Shown piece by piece: positions 1 to 7,933 of a DNA stretch of 64,000 nt. Both the position numbers and the translations under genes were made by a program. The notes below the pieces were generated by a model. It was not told the origin of the DNA. It ran no database searches and saw nothing but the letters and a program-made list of their open reading frames with translations. Each line of letters begins with the position of its first letter. The stretch's first letter is position 1. The DNA is from Nocardia sp. SYP-A9097 (GTDB taxonomy: Bacteria; Actinomycetota; Actinomycetes; Mycobacteriales; Mycobacteriaceae): NCBI RefSeq assembly GCF_009649815.1, contig NZ_WJIC01000010.1:186001-250000 (forward strand). Direction: 5' to 3'.

Positions 1-762
1 GATCACGGTGCGCGACGGCGGGTTCCGGGGCTGCGGCGTGAGGAACTCGCGTTGCTGGCCGGGGTGAGTGTCGACCATTATGTGCGGCTGGAACAGGGCC
101 GCACACTGCACTTTTCGGAGTCGGTGCTCGATGCGGTGGGGCGGGCGCTGCGCTTGAATCCGGTGGAGCGGGAGCATTTCCATCGGCTGGCGCGCCCCTG
201 GTCGGGCGAGGAGCCGCCCGCCGAGCAGCAGGTCCGGCCCGGACTGCGGCGATTGCTGGAGTCGTCGGATGTGCCCGCCTATATCGTCGGCCGGGGCACC
301 AACGTGCTGGCGTGGAATCGGCTGGCGGCGGCGCTGATCACCGATTTCTCGGCCTTGCCGCCGCGCGAACGGAATCTGGCGCGCCTGGTCTTCCTGGATG
401 AGGGCATGCGGGAGCTGTACGAGGATTGGCCGGCCAAGGCCGCCGATGTGGTGGCGTATCTGCGCCTGGATGCCGCCCGCAATCCCGGCGATTCCGGCAT
501 AGCGGAGCTGATCGCCGAATTGCTCGAGGCGAGTGCGGACTTCCGCGAGCTATGGAACCGGCACGCGCTCAAGGACAAAACGCACGGCCGGTACATCTAC
601 CTGCATCCGGTGGTCGGCCGCATCGACCTCGGCTTCGAAACACTGCGCCTGCCGGACGATCCCGATCAGGGCCTGATCGCGCATACCGTCGAGGCGGACT
701 CGCCCAGCGCCAACGCATTACACCTGCTGGCGAGTCTCACCGCGCAGACCCAGACCGTCTAG
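1..762 (+). CDS. Helix-turn-helix regulator, MmyB-like (5' end cut by window edge)
   Basis: The reading frame is open from base 1, so the N-terminus lies outside the window. The first residues include LRREELALLAGVS and YVRLEQGR, the recognition-helix signature of XRE-type regulators. The rest, with the VLAWNRLAAAL stretch near residue 100 of the visible part, matches the MmyB-like ligand-binding domain that follows the HTH in many actinobacterial regulators. An internal TTG at 52 is not the real start because the HTH begins before it. Its stop overlaps the convergent gene's stop (CTAG). The ligand and targets cannot be told from the sequence. Confidence 0.85.
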   Translation, partial: DHGARRRVPGLRREELALLAGVSVDHYVRLEQGRTLHFSESVLDAVGRALRLNPVEREHFHRLARPWSGEEPPAEQQVRPGLRRLLESSDVPAYIVGRGTNVLAWNRLAAALITDFSALPPRERNLARLVFLDEGMRELYEDWPAKAADVVAYLRLDAARNPGDSGIAELIAELLEASADFRELWNRHALKDKTHGRYIYLHPVVGRIDLGFETLRLPDDPDQGLIAHTVEADSPSANALHLLASLTAQTQTV

Positions 763-1358
763 CCGCAGCGCACCCGCAGTTCGGGCACGCCGTCGCCGTC
801 GAGATCATCGAGGGCGACGGTCCGCCCGACCATGGCCAGTGCCAGCGCCTCCCCCGGCCCGCGCACCAGCGGCCCGGAGCCACGCGACCAGTCGGCATCG
901 GTTGCCTCCCAGCGCAATCCCTTCAGATACCGCCCGGGTGAGGCGAACGGATCCGGATGACCGAGCACCGCGATCAGGCGCTCGGCCGGAATCTTGCGCG
1001 CATGTCCGAGCGGGCGGCGAATATCCTGCTGGTGCACGAACATATCCGCGAGCGCGATCTTGGGCATATACCGCGAGAACCAGCCATTGGCCTTGGCCAG
1101 CCGATCCACCAGTTCGGTGGTCGGCAGCATTGAAAACTGGTCCACCAGTGCGGCATTGGTGCCGTTCACCGATCCGGCGCGCAACCCCATCAACATATAA
1201 CTGGGTAGCCCCACCGCATCGGTTTGCAAGTGCGCGACCACATCTCGCACCCGCCACCCCGCGCATAGCGACGGCGTCTCCCACTCCGACTCGGTCAGCG
1301 AGCGCAAGAGCTCGACCAGTTCCCCGCGCTCGTCCCTGAGCAGCTGGCGCACGTTCAT
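759..1358 (-). CDS. Mycothiol-dependent maleylpyruvate isomerase family protein
   Basis: A protein of 199 residues with the DinB/MDMPI four-helix pattern: SLCAGWRVRDVVAHL near residue 30, then HQQDIRRPLGH near residue 110, which supplies probable metal-binding histidines. Family members use mycothiol in isomerisation or conjugation reactions in the cytoplasm; the substrate here is unknown. I chose the ATG at 1358 (MNVRQLLRDERG) because it begins at the usual family N-terminus; an in-frame start 17 codons upstream is possible. It converges on the upstream MmyB-like gene with overlapping stops. Confidence 0.75.
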   Translation of the reverse strand: MNVRQLLRDERGELVELLRSLTESEWETPSLCAGWRVRDVVAHLQTDAVGLPSYMLMGLRAGSVNGTNAALVDQFSMLPTTELVDRLAKANGWFSRYMPKIALADMFVHQQDIRRPLGHARKIPAERLIAVLGHPDPFASPGRYLKGLRWEATDADWSRGSGPLVRGPGEALALAMVGRTVALDDLDGDGVPELRVRCG

Positions 1359-1434
1359 GACCGACAGGCTACCGAGTTCAGCGGCGTGAATCACCCGGCT
1401 GATGGACACCGGAAAGCGATCTGCCCGGAAACGC

Positions 1435-1468
1435 AGTGCGCCGCACCGGATTACCGGTGCGGCGCACT
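1435..1468. terminator. Strong hairpin downstream of the Ser/Thr kinase
   Basis: AGTGCGCCGCACCGG (1435-1449) is perfectly complementary to CCGGTGCGGCGCACT (1454-1468), giving a 15-bp stem with a four-base loop. It lies 18 bases past the kinase stop on the minus strand and has no long T run, as is common for high-GC terminators. It would also insulate the kinase from the isomerase-like gene that follows in the same direction. Confidence 0.75.
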
Positions 1469-1486
1469 GTTGAACAGGTATGCGAT

Positions 1487-3091
1487 TTACATCTTGGTGT
1501 CGCTGTCGATCTTGAGGCTGCCGCCGCCCGCGTCGATCACCCGCAGGGTGAAGGACTTGGTCTGGCCACCGGCCGAGACGCTACCGACCGAAATATCGGC
1601 CGAGCCATCGGAATTGACGCTGTCCGAGGCCCCGCGCGCACCGGTGATGGTGGAGTAGCGCTGGACGCGATTGTCGGTCCAGTAGGACTGGAAACCCGAC
1701 TGGCTGCCGTAGAGCTGCTGCGCCGCCGGGGTGAGCCGGTTCCACGCATCGCCGAAGCTCAGGTAGACGAGGCCGTCGTAGAACGCCTGCACGGCATCGG
1801 CACCGTTCTGCACGGTCACCTGTCCGGCGCTCTTGGTCTGGCCCAGCGCACCCGCGGTGCCCTTACCGGTGGTGGTCTGCACCGATGCCTTGGTAGCGCT
1901 GGTGCTACCACCCGGTCCGGTGGGACTGTCCGAACTCGAGGAGCTCAGTACGCCGGCGATAACCGCGGCCGCGATGACGACGACCGCTATTACGCCCGCC
2001 CACACCAGTTTCCGGCTGGACCCACCACTCTGTTCGAGCTCCGGACGCGGAGTCGAGCGAGTGGGCGGACCGCCCGAGACGGACGGCCGCGGTGGCGGGG
2101 TTTCGAGCAGTTGCGCTTGGCTCATGGCACCGGTCGGAATGTCCGCGTTGGCGGATCCGCGCCGGTCCATCTGCCGGGTGTTCCCGCGTTGCGGTGCGGG
2201 CCGGGCACCTGCCGGTTTGCCAGGCGGCGGGGTCAGGGCTCCGCCGGTCCGACGCGCGGCCATGACCCGGGTGGCCTCGGCATCGGGGCCGATCTCCGCG
2301 AACTCCGCCATGATGTCGCGGACCTCGGTCATGCTCGGCCGGTCCTCCGGCTCGAAGCTGAGCAGTGCCAGCAGCAGATCACTCAGCGGTCCGGCATTGC
2401 GCGGCGTGCTGATCTGCCCATTGGCCGCCGCGTACAGCAGTGCGAGCGGATTCGGGTTGGTGCCGTATGGCGGTTCGCCTTCCAAGGAATGGAAGAGCGT
2501 CGCGCCCAAGGCGAATACGTCGGCGGCCGGGCTCGGTTCGGCGCCGCGCGCGACCTCGGGTGCGAGGTAGGCGGCGGTGCCGGAGATGAGTCCGGTGGCG
2601 GTGAGGGTGACATCGCCCTTGGCCTTGGAGATGCCGAAGTCGGTGATCTTCACCGCCCCGTTGTCGCCGAGCAGGATATTGCCGGGCTTCACATCGCGAT
2701 GCACGATGCCCACCCGGTGCGCGGCGATCAACGCCGATGCGACCTGCTCACCGATGCGCGCGACCTGAGGCAGCGGGAGGGTGCCCTGCGAGGAGAGCAC
2801 CACCGCCAGGCTCTGCGACGGTAAGTACTCCATGACGAGGCACGGGTCGCCCTCGTGCTCGGTAATGTCGAACACCACAATGGCGTTGGGATGCTGGAAG
2901 CGAGCAGCATTGCGAGCCTCACGGGCAGCGCGCTGACGCACGATGTCCTTATCGGCTGCGGACAGACTCGGCTGGGTGATGATCTGTTTGATCGCCACCG
3001 AACGCTCCAGCCGCTCGTCGACGGCTCGCCAGACGACGCCTGTGCCGCCGCTACCAATCCGTTCGACCAGGCGGTAATGCCCTGCGATCAC
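1487..3091 (-). CDS. Transmembrane Ser/Thr protein kinase with extracellular NTF2-like domain
   Basis: A protein of 534 residues. The kinase domain starts at once (GHYRLVERIGSGGTG). Lys35 lies in VAIK, the catalytic loop is HRDVKPGN (Asp133) and the metal-binding motif is DFG (151-153). A Pro/Arg/Thr-rich linker of about 90 residues leads to one transmembrane helix near 363-382 (VWAGVIAVVVIAAAVIAGVL). A Ser/Thr-rich stalk and about 110 residues outside the cell follow, ending in a segment (AVQAFYDGLVYLSFGDAWNRL) with NTF2/SnoaL-like features rather than PASTA repeats. The start is a GTG at 3091; no better start was found a short way upstream. It is probably a sensor kinase reading an extracytoplasmic signal; its substrates are unknown. 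Confidence 0.9.
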   Translation of the reverse strand: MIAGHYRLVERIGSGGTGVVWRAVDERLERSVAIKQIITQPSLSAADKDIVRQRAAREARNAARFQHPNAIVVFDITEHEGDPCLVMEYLPSQSLAVVLSSQGTLPLPQVARIGEQVASALIAAHRVGIVHRDVKPGNILLGDNGAVKITDFGISKAKGDVTLTATGLISGTAAYLAPEVARGAEPSPAADVFALGATLFHSLEGEPPYGTNPNPLALLYAAANGQISTPRNAGPLSDLLLALLSFEPEDRPSMTEVRDIMAEFAEIGPDAEATRVMAARRTGGALTPPPGKPAGARPAPQRGNTRQMDRRGSANADIPTGAMSQAQLLETPPPRPSVSGGPPTRSTPRPELEQSGGSSRKLVWAGVIAVVVIAAAVIAGVLSSSSSDSPTGPGGSTSATKASVQTTTGKGTAGALGQTKSAGQVTVQNGADAVQAFYDGLVYLSFGDAWNRLTPAAQQLYGSQSGFQSYWTDNRVQRYSTITGARGASDSVNSDGSADISVGSVSAGGQTKSFTLRVIDAGGGSLKIDSDTKM

Positions 3092-3334
3092 TTGGCCGGT
3101 TTCGATGGCACTACTCCGAAATTCTGCGCGATGGTGACTGTGACGACGCGGTTGCCCGCGTGTTTCCCCGCATGAGTGTAGCGGGCGATAGACCTGGCGC
3201 CGACGTCAGCGTGAGATATGAGCGAGATCTCGGTGAGATCTATGCCGCACCCAGGTGACGTTTATGTGACGGCTCACGTGAATCCGCTGCTCAGAGCAGT
3301 TCGATGACATGACAGCGAATTCTGCCGTATAAAG

Positions 3335-3362
3335 CCGCATCCCACCGCGTGGGACGGTTTTT
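3335..3362. terminator. Bidirectional hairpin terminator between NAT and the kinase gene
   Basis: TCCCAC (3340-3345) pairs with GTGGGA (3349-3354) over a three-base loop, extended by CCG/CGG after a two-base bulge. It is flanked by T5 on the plus strand (3358-3362) and by CTTTAT on the minus strand. It follows the NAT stop (3386, minus strand) directly. The rest of 3092-3385 holds no gene that I can support and must contain the kinase promoter. Confidence 0.6.
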
Positions 3363-3385
3363 CAGTCTTTGCGTGTCGCGGCGGG

Positions 3386-4237
3386 CTACTCCCCCCGGGT
3401 GAGCTGCGCCGCATCGGCGGCGTCGAGTTCGATATCGAACACTTCGGCGAGCACCTTGGGTAGCTCGGTGGTGTCCAATTCGCGTACTTCGCCCGTTCCA
3501 TCCGGATAGCTGATGGTCCAGGTGGTGGCATCGATCTGATGATGCACCTCGGGCTGGAACCGCTGAATGAACGGGCGCGCGGTGAACGGCGAACGCGGCG
3601 CGGTGGAGACGAAATGATTACCGACCGCGTAGTCGATGGCGTACTGCGGATTCGGGCTGAAGGTATAGCGATCCAGCCAGCCGTCGCGACCGAACTGGAA
3701 GAGCGTCCAGAGCTCGCCGCCGAGTGCGTCCGCACCGAGCTCGAGGCGGTAACGCCAAGCGCCGAGCGAGAATTCGCCGCGATTCGGAGTGAGTTCGACG
3801 GGTGCGAGCGGACCCGCGCCGAAGCCGACATCGCAGAGCCAGGCGCGCTCGTCATCGGCCGGGCGCACCCGCAGCAGTGCGTGCGTGGCGGGACGCAATC
3901 CGCTGGCGCCCATGGAGACTCGGCCCGAGATGCCGGTGAACTCGAAGCCGAGACGCTCCAGCGCGGCGGCGAAGAGGAGCACGTTCTCGTAGCAGTAACC
4001 GCCGCGTCGCTGCCGGATCAGCTTGTCCTGCAACGATTCCAGATCCAGCGGCACACCGCGGCCGAGAATGCTCTCCAGATTCTCGAAGGGAATGGTGGTG
4101 GTGTGGGCGTGCACCAGCCCGCGCAGGGTGGCGAGGGTGGGAGTGCGCTCGCCGGTGTATCCGATCCGGTTCAGGTACGCGTCGAGATCCAACTCCGCAC
4201 CACTCCACAGATAGGACGGGTCCACCGGGCCGGTCAT
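3386..4237 (-). CDS. nat: Arylamine N-acetyltransferase
   Basis: A 283-residue cytoplasmic enzyme that transfers an acyl group from acyl-CoA to arylamines and hydrazines. The Cys-His-Asp triad is visible as RGGYCYENV, ATHALLRV and LCDVGFG, in the family order and spacing, and the length is usual for the family. The ATG at 4237 is preferred over an in-frame ATG 11 codons upstream because GGAGG sits six bases before it. In mycobacteria NAT is linked to cell-wall lipid and sterol metabolism; none of those genes is adjacent here. Confidence 0.93.
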   Translation of the reverse strand: MTGPVDPSYLWSGAELDLDAYLNRIGYTGERTPTLATLRGLVHAHTTTIPFENLESILGRGVPLDLESLQDKLIRQRRGGYCYENVLLFAAALERLGFEFTGISGRVSMGASGLRPATHALLRVRPADDERAWLCDVGFGAGPLAPVELTPNRGEFSLGAWRYRLELGADALGGELWTLFQFGRDGWLDRYTFSPNPQYAIDYAVGNHFVSTAPRSPFTARPFIQRFQPEVHHQIDATTWTISYPDGTGEVRELDTTELPKVLAEVFDIELDAADAAQLTRGE

Positions 4238-4307
4238 CGAAAACCTCCGCTTCGCTTCACGATCGTTCACTCCACCAACTCTTCACAGCCCGCCGATGTT
4301 CCGGGCT

Positions 4308-4333
4308 CGGGCATTCTCATTCGAGAATGCCCG
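4308..4333. promoter_or_regulatory. Perfect 11-bp hairpin upstream of nat
   Basis: CGGGCATTCTC (4308-4318) and GAGAATGCCCG (4323-4333) form a perfect inverted repeat around four bases. It lies about 70 bases before the nat start and 74 bases after the hydrolase stop. It could be an operator, part of the nat leader or a terminator for the upstream hydrolase; it lacks a T run. Confidence 0.5.
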
Positions 4334-4346
4334 ACGACCGATCCGC

Positions 4347-4400
4347 GAGTGTGCAGCCTTGGCGGCGTTATGCCCGATTCACCGCCAAGGCCGCACACTC
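4347..4400. repeat. Dispersed hairpin repeat, GAGTGTGC family, copy 1
   Basis: The outer arms GAGTGTGC (4347-4354) and GCACACTC (4393-4400) and the inner arms CCTTGGCGG (4357-4365) and CCGCCAAGG (4382-4390) are perfect, with a two-base internal mismatch and a 16-base loop. A second copy with the same arms and loop length is at 52418-52471. Both lie within 10 bases of a minus-strand stop codon, so the element probably doubles as a terminator. Confidence 0.7.
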
Positions 4401-4406
4401 ACGAGA

Positions 4407-5360
4407 TCAGTTGGCGCATTTGGAGTTGGGTGGGGGTGGGGGCGCGGTGTTGATGTTGTTGGCGGTGTCGACCAGGTAGTCGGTGGTGGGGGGTTCGGTG
4501 TCGGAGAGCAATCGTTCTACGACACAACCGGATTCGTAGAAGACCGGGCCGAGGCCGTGGCCGGCCGGCGATACCGTGCCGTCCAGGTCGCGGCCGCTGA
4601 TGACGGTGTACACCGAGACCGGTTTTCCGGCGGCGAGCAGGGCGGCGCGCATTTCGAGTGTGGAGGAGAAGGGGACCAGGGCGTCGGCGGTGCCGTGCAG
4701 AAGTACGGTGCGGCGCACATTGATTCGGCCGGCCTGTAGTGCCGGTGAGCGGGCGGCGTAGGCGGCGGGGCAGGCCAGTGGACCGCAGTCGCCGGCATCT
4801 CGTTCGATCTGCGGGCGCAGGTCCGGGCCCGCGAGTGGGGCCTCGGTCCACGAGGTGAAGTCGTCCGCTTGACCGAAGGTGTCGACCCAGTAGTCGTAGG
4901 TGCCGGGCGGGGCGTGGACGGCGGCCAGGCCGCTGGTCAATCCGCCCTGGCTCCAACCCCACAGCACCGTGCGGCCGCCGGGATGCTCACCGCGATACCA
5001 CTGGGTCGCGGCTACTATGTCCTGCCAGCCCGCCCACACATTCCAGTCTCCGGTGCGCCAGCGGCCGTTGTTCGAGCGCTGATCCATGGTCAGCAGCGCC
5101 GCACCGGTGTGCTGCGCGATGGAGGCCATGTACTCGGGAAAATCGGCGGCGCTGCCCGCGTGCCCGTGCACGGCCACGATCAGATCCCGCGCCCCGCCTT
5201 CGGGTTCGTACACCCGCCCGGTGGCCTGTTCACCGTCCACGGTCAGGGTGACCTCGCGCATCCGCACCGGCAGCTCGGCCGAAACCTCCGGTGCGGCAAT
5301 GACCATGGTGGCGAGAACGCCGAGAATCGTGCCGCAAATCGCCCATCGCCGACCTGACAT
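4407..5360 (-). CDS. Secreted alpha/beta hydrolase (esterase/feruloyl-esterase-like)
   Basis: A protein of 317 residues with an N-terminal export signal (AICGTILGVLATMVIAAPEVSA). The alpha/beta-hydrolase features are an oxyanion-type VAVHGHAGSA, the nucleophile elbow GWSQGG, an acidic residue in HGTADALVP and a His in SPAGHG. Four Cys residues in the second half may form disulfides outside the cell, and the C-terminus is rich in proline and asparagine. I chose the ATG at 5360 because it places the signal peptide at the N-terminus; the frame extends upstream without signal-like sequence. The substrate is unknown. The stop lies six bases from a dispersed hairpin repeat. Confidence 0.75.
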   Translation of the reverse strand: MSGRRWAICGTILGVLATMVIAAPEVSAELPVRMREVTLTVDGEQATGRVYEPEGGARDLIVAVHGHAGSAADFPEYMASIAQHTGAALLTMDQRSNNGRWRTGDWNVWAGWQDIVAATQWYRGEHPGGRTVLWGWSQGGLTSGLAAVHAPPGTYDYWVDTFGQADDFTSWTEAPLAGPDLRPQIERDAGDCGPLACPAAYAARSPALQAGRINVRRTVLLHGTADALVPFSSTLEMRAALLAAGKPVSVYTVISGRDLDGTVSPAGHGLGPVFYESGCVVERLLSDTEPPTTDYLVDTANNINTAPPPPPNSKCAN

Positions 5361-5565
5361 CGCCGAATCATGACATGTACTCGACGCCGGTTCGGGTACC
5401 CGGCGACGGGTGTCCCCGGGATCGTTCCAAGATGTAATGCACACTGCCGGCGGGCCGGGGATCCGATCGGCGGCGCGCGACCGCCCCTGCTCCAACCTGC
5501 CTCACGCTCCGGACACGGGAATTCGTTGTGCGCCCGATGTCGGTGGGGCGGGCTAATATTCGCCC

Positions 5566-6744
5566 ATGCGTTCGATGGGTGTGGCGGAGCGGCGGGCTCG
5601 GGTGGGGGTGCGGCATCGGCTGGCCATGCCGGAGCGCAGCGATGATGTGAATGCGATCGTGCGGTCGCTGGTGGTGTTGCATGCCACCGATCCGGCGACG
5701 GTATTCCTATCGGTGGCGGCGCGCAGCCGGGGTGTCGAGCCGGGGCATGTGGAGAAGGCGCTGTACGAGGATCGGACCCTGCTGCGCATGCTGGCCATGC
5801 GGCGCACCATGTTCGTCGCACCGGTGGAATTGGTTCCGGCGCTACAGGCTTCGTGCGCGGACGCGCTGGCGCACAAGCAGCGCCGGACCTATGGGCGGTT
5901 CATCGAACTGGCCGAGGTGGTCGAGGGCGATGTGTCCGCCTGGCTCGGCGAGGTGGAGGCGGAGACGCATGCCGCGCTGCTGGCGCGCGGCTCGGCCACC
6001 GGTGCGCAATTGAGCAAGCTGGTGCCGCGGCTACGCACCCAGGTCGATACCGCCCCGGGCAAGTCGTATTCCAAGCCGAACAGCATCACCACCTGGGTGC
6101 TGGTGATTCTCGGTGCGGAGGGGCGCATTGTGCGCGGGCGGCCCAATGGCAGTTGGGGCAGTAGCCAATACACCTGGGCTCCGATCGAATCCTGGCTGCC
6201 GGAAGGCATTCCGGTGGTCGCCGCCGAGCAGGCCCGCGCGGAACTGGTGCGAAAGTGGTTGTACGCCTTCGGCCCCGCACCGGTGAGCGATATCAAATGG
6301 TGGACGGGCTGGACGCTGGGCGAGGTCCGTAAAACCCTCGCGCAACTGGACACGGTCGAAGTGGACCTGGGCGGCGAAACCGGCCTGGTACTCGCCGACG
6401 ATCTGGATCCGGTCCCCACCCCCGACCCCTGGATATCCCTCCTACCCGCTCTCGACCCCACCCCGATGGGCTGGCAATCCCGCGACTGGTACCTCGGCCC
6501 GCACGCCCCCGCCCTCTTCGACCGCAATGGCAATGTCGGCCCCACCATCTGGTGCGACGGCCGCATAGTCGGCGGCTGGGCGCAGCGCCCCGACGGCGAA
6601 ATCGTCTGGCGGCTACTGGAAGACATCGGCTCCGAAGCCGAATCCCGCATCGAATCCGAAGCCGCCCGCCTCACCACCTGGTACGGCGAAGTCCGCCCCA
6701 TCCCCCGCTTCCGCACCCCGCTGGAACGCGAACTCACCACCTGA
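5566..6744 (+). CDS. Winged-helix DNA-binding protein, AlkZ/YcaQ-like
   Basis: A protein of 392 residues of the HTH_42 family, whose characterised members (AlkZ, YcaQ) are DNA glycosylases that unhook crosslinks. Supporting stretches are LVVLHATDPATVFLSVAARS near residue 35, the RRTMFVAPVEL segment near 80 and DIKWWTGWTLGEVRKTL near 245. The actinobacterial paralogues are mostly uncharacterised, so glycosylase activity is inference. TAATAT (5554-5559) ends six bases before the ATG, which suggests a leaderless transcript. The last 300 bases have a strong bias for C at the third position. Confidence 0.75.
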   Translation: MRSMGVAERRARVGVRHRLAMPERSDDVNAIVRSLVVLHATDPATVFLSVAARSRGVEPGHVEKALYEDRTLLRMLAMRRTMFVAPVELVPALQASCADALAHKQRRTYGRFIELAEVVEGDVSAWLGEVEAETHAALLARGSATGAQLSKLVPRLRTQVDTAPGKSYSKPNSITTWVLVILGAEGRIVRGRPNGSWGSSQYTWAPIESWLPEGIPVVAAEQARAELVRKWLYAFGPAPVSDIKWWTGWTLGEVRKTLAQLDTVEVDLGGETGLVLADDLDPVPTPDPWISLLPALDPTPMGWQSRDWYLGPHAPALFDRNGNVGPTIWCDGRIVGGWAQRPDGEIVWRLLEDIGSEAESRIESEAARLTTWYGEVRPIPRFRTPLERELTT

Positions 6745-6762
6745 CCAAAGCTCACCGGCCGG

Positions 6763-6913
6763 GACGCGCCCCTCGGCATCCCCGGCGCGCGCCCCTCGTC
6801 ATGCCAGCGTGAGCCCCTCGCAATCCCGGCGCGCGCCCCTCGCAATCCCGGCGCGCGCCCCTCGCCATCCCAGCGCGCCCCCTCGCCTTCCCGGCGCGCG
6901 CCCCTCGTCATCC
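6763..6913. repeat. Tandem array of a 22-bp GC-rich unit
   Basis: About seven head-to-tail copies of a unit close to CGGCGCGCGCCCCTCGCAAT followed by CC. The best copies are 6827-6848, 6849-6870 and 6892-6913; 6871-6891 is one base shorter, and those before 6827 are degenerate. The array runs straight into a dispersed hairpin repeat at 6907-6938 and repeats part of its left arm (TCATCCCGGCGCGC). No spacers separate the units. It fills the first half of the 382-base gap between two plus-strand genes. Confidence 0.8.
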
Positions 6914-6938
6914 CGGCGCGCTTTTGGCCGGGATCCAC
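6907..6938 (-). repeat. Dispersed hairpin repeat, GTGGATCCCGGC family, copy 1 (reverse)
   Basis: Read on the minus strand this is GTGGATCCCGGC, a short A-rich loop segment, then CGCCGGGATGAC. The ATCCCGGC and GCCGGGAT arms can pair. Near-identical elements lie at 29797-29833 and 31761-31797 in the other orientation, so this is a genome-dispersed REP-like repeat or shared terminator. The rest of the gap, 6939-7126, shows only a plausible promoter and ribosome-binding site for the next gene. Confidence 0.75.
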
Positions 6939-7126
6939 CCCCTCGACCGAATCCCGAACGGGCGGAGTCGTTCTCGTACAGTCACGATCAGGGAATGCTG
7001 TGGGTTCGCACAAGGATTTCCCAGTCTTCACCGGGTGTCCGACTGTTAGGGTCTGTTCGTACATCTGCACAGTCCGGACACCGACGCAGGGGTCTGTGAG
7101 TCCGGGAGATCATTTCGGAGTGTGTC

Positions 7127-7612
7127 ATGGCTTTCCTGAACCGCCTCGTCCCCAATCCGATCTCCCTGGACCGGTTGCCGGAGCAGGCGCTGCGGTGGCG
7201 GGAGCAGTTGCTCGCGCAGCGAAACGAGTTGCGCGGCGGGCCATTCCGGGATGCCACCATCGGGCTCTGTGCCCTGGTGGCCGCGGCGGACGGCGGTATC
7301 GATCCGGAGCATCGGGCGCGGGTGGCGCAGCGTATCGGGGCAGACCCTTTGCTGCAGCACTTTCCAGCCGATGAGCTGCGAAATCTCTTCGAGGACAACT
7401 GCTCTCGCATGAGTATGGATCCGGCCTTCGGGCGCGCCTATGTGATGGCGCAGATCGCCAAATGCACGGACAGTCCGACGCAGGCGCGGGCGGTGGTACG
7501 CCTGGGCATCATGATCGGCGCGGTGAATGGCGGACTGGATGCCCACGAGGTTGCCGCTGTCATGGAGGCTTGTCAGATATTACACCTGGATTCACACGAA
7601 TTCGGCGTGTAA
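7127..7612 (+). CDS. TerB-like tellurite-resistance domain protein
   Basis: A cytoplasmic protein of 161 residues. The TerB core is visible from about residue 45: IGLCALVAAADGGIDPEHRARVAQ, then ADELRNLFEDN and a second acidic repeat, GAVNGGLDAHEVAAVMEAC. Paired acidic loops in TerB proteins bind metal. A GGAG box seven bases before the ATG supports the start. No terD, terE, terC or terZ genes are near, so a role in tellurite resistance should not be assumed; stand-alone TerB proteins are common in actinobacteria and poorly understood. Confidence 0.82.
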   Translation: MAFLNRLVPNPISLDRLPEQALRWREQLLAQRNELRGGPFRDATIGLCALVAAADGGIDPEHRARVAQRIGADPLLQHFPADELRNLFEDNCSRMSMDPAFGRAYVMAQIAKCTDSPTQARAVVRLGIMIGAVNGGLDAHEVAAVMEACQILHLDSHEFGV

Positions 7613-7695
7613 AGACCGCTGGATCCGCCTTTACATCGCCGGACCCATAACGCACCCTTGGTGAGTTTGGATTCCGAGCGAGGAGTGCACTCTGG

Positions 7696-7875
7696 ATGGC
7701 GATCCAAGGTTTTCTGAATCTTTTCTTCGATACGATCGCCCCGAACAGGGGATGGCGTTATTGCGGAATGTGCGAGGGACGGGGCGATTACGGGCTGGTC
7801 AACGGCTCGGTGCACTGGTGCTCGGCATGCGGTGGCACCGGCTGGATAGCCGAGGCCCCGCAATACCGCCGCTGA
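7696..7875 (+). CDS. Zinc-binding miniprotein with DnaJ-like CxxCxGxG motifs (59 residues)
   Basis: The frame encodes 59 residues. The first 20 (MAIQGFLNLFFDTIAPNRGW) form a hydrophobic or amphipathic N-terminus. They are followed by YCGMCEGRGDYG and WCSACGGTGW, two CxxCxGxG units like one zinc module of DnaJ. GAGGAG lies 10-15 bases before the ATG. There is no J-domain. It follows the TerB-like gene by 83 bases in the same direction, so the two may be co-transcribed. The function is unknown; a redox, zinc or chaperone-adaptor role is speculation. Confidence 0.75.
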   Translation: MAIQGFLNLFFDTIAPNRGWRYCGMCEGRGDYGLVNGSVHWCSACGGTGWIAEAPQYRR

Positions 7876-7883
7876 ACCCGCAG

Positions 7884-7912
7884 CGAAATTCCGGGATAAA
7901 TCAGGAATTTCG
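7884..7912. terminator. Hairpin between the convergent miniprotein gene and nadC
   Basis: CGAAATTCC (7884-7892) and GGAATTTCG (7904-7912) form a perfect 9-bp stem with an 11-base loop, followed by GACTTTTC on the plus strand. It lies nine bases after the miniprotein stop and 22 bases before the nadC stop on the opposite strand, so it can serve both genes. Confidence 0.6.
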
Positions 7913-7933
7913 GACTTTTCGGGAATTACGGAT

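Noticed and set aside
6763..6913. CRISPR-like repeats
   Set aside because: The 22-bp units are contiguous with no unique spacers, no leader and no cas genes.
7127..7612. Tellurite-resistance operon
   Set aside because: Only a TerB-like gene is present; terZ, terA, terC, terD and terE are absent.
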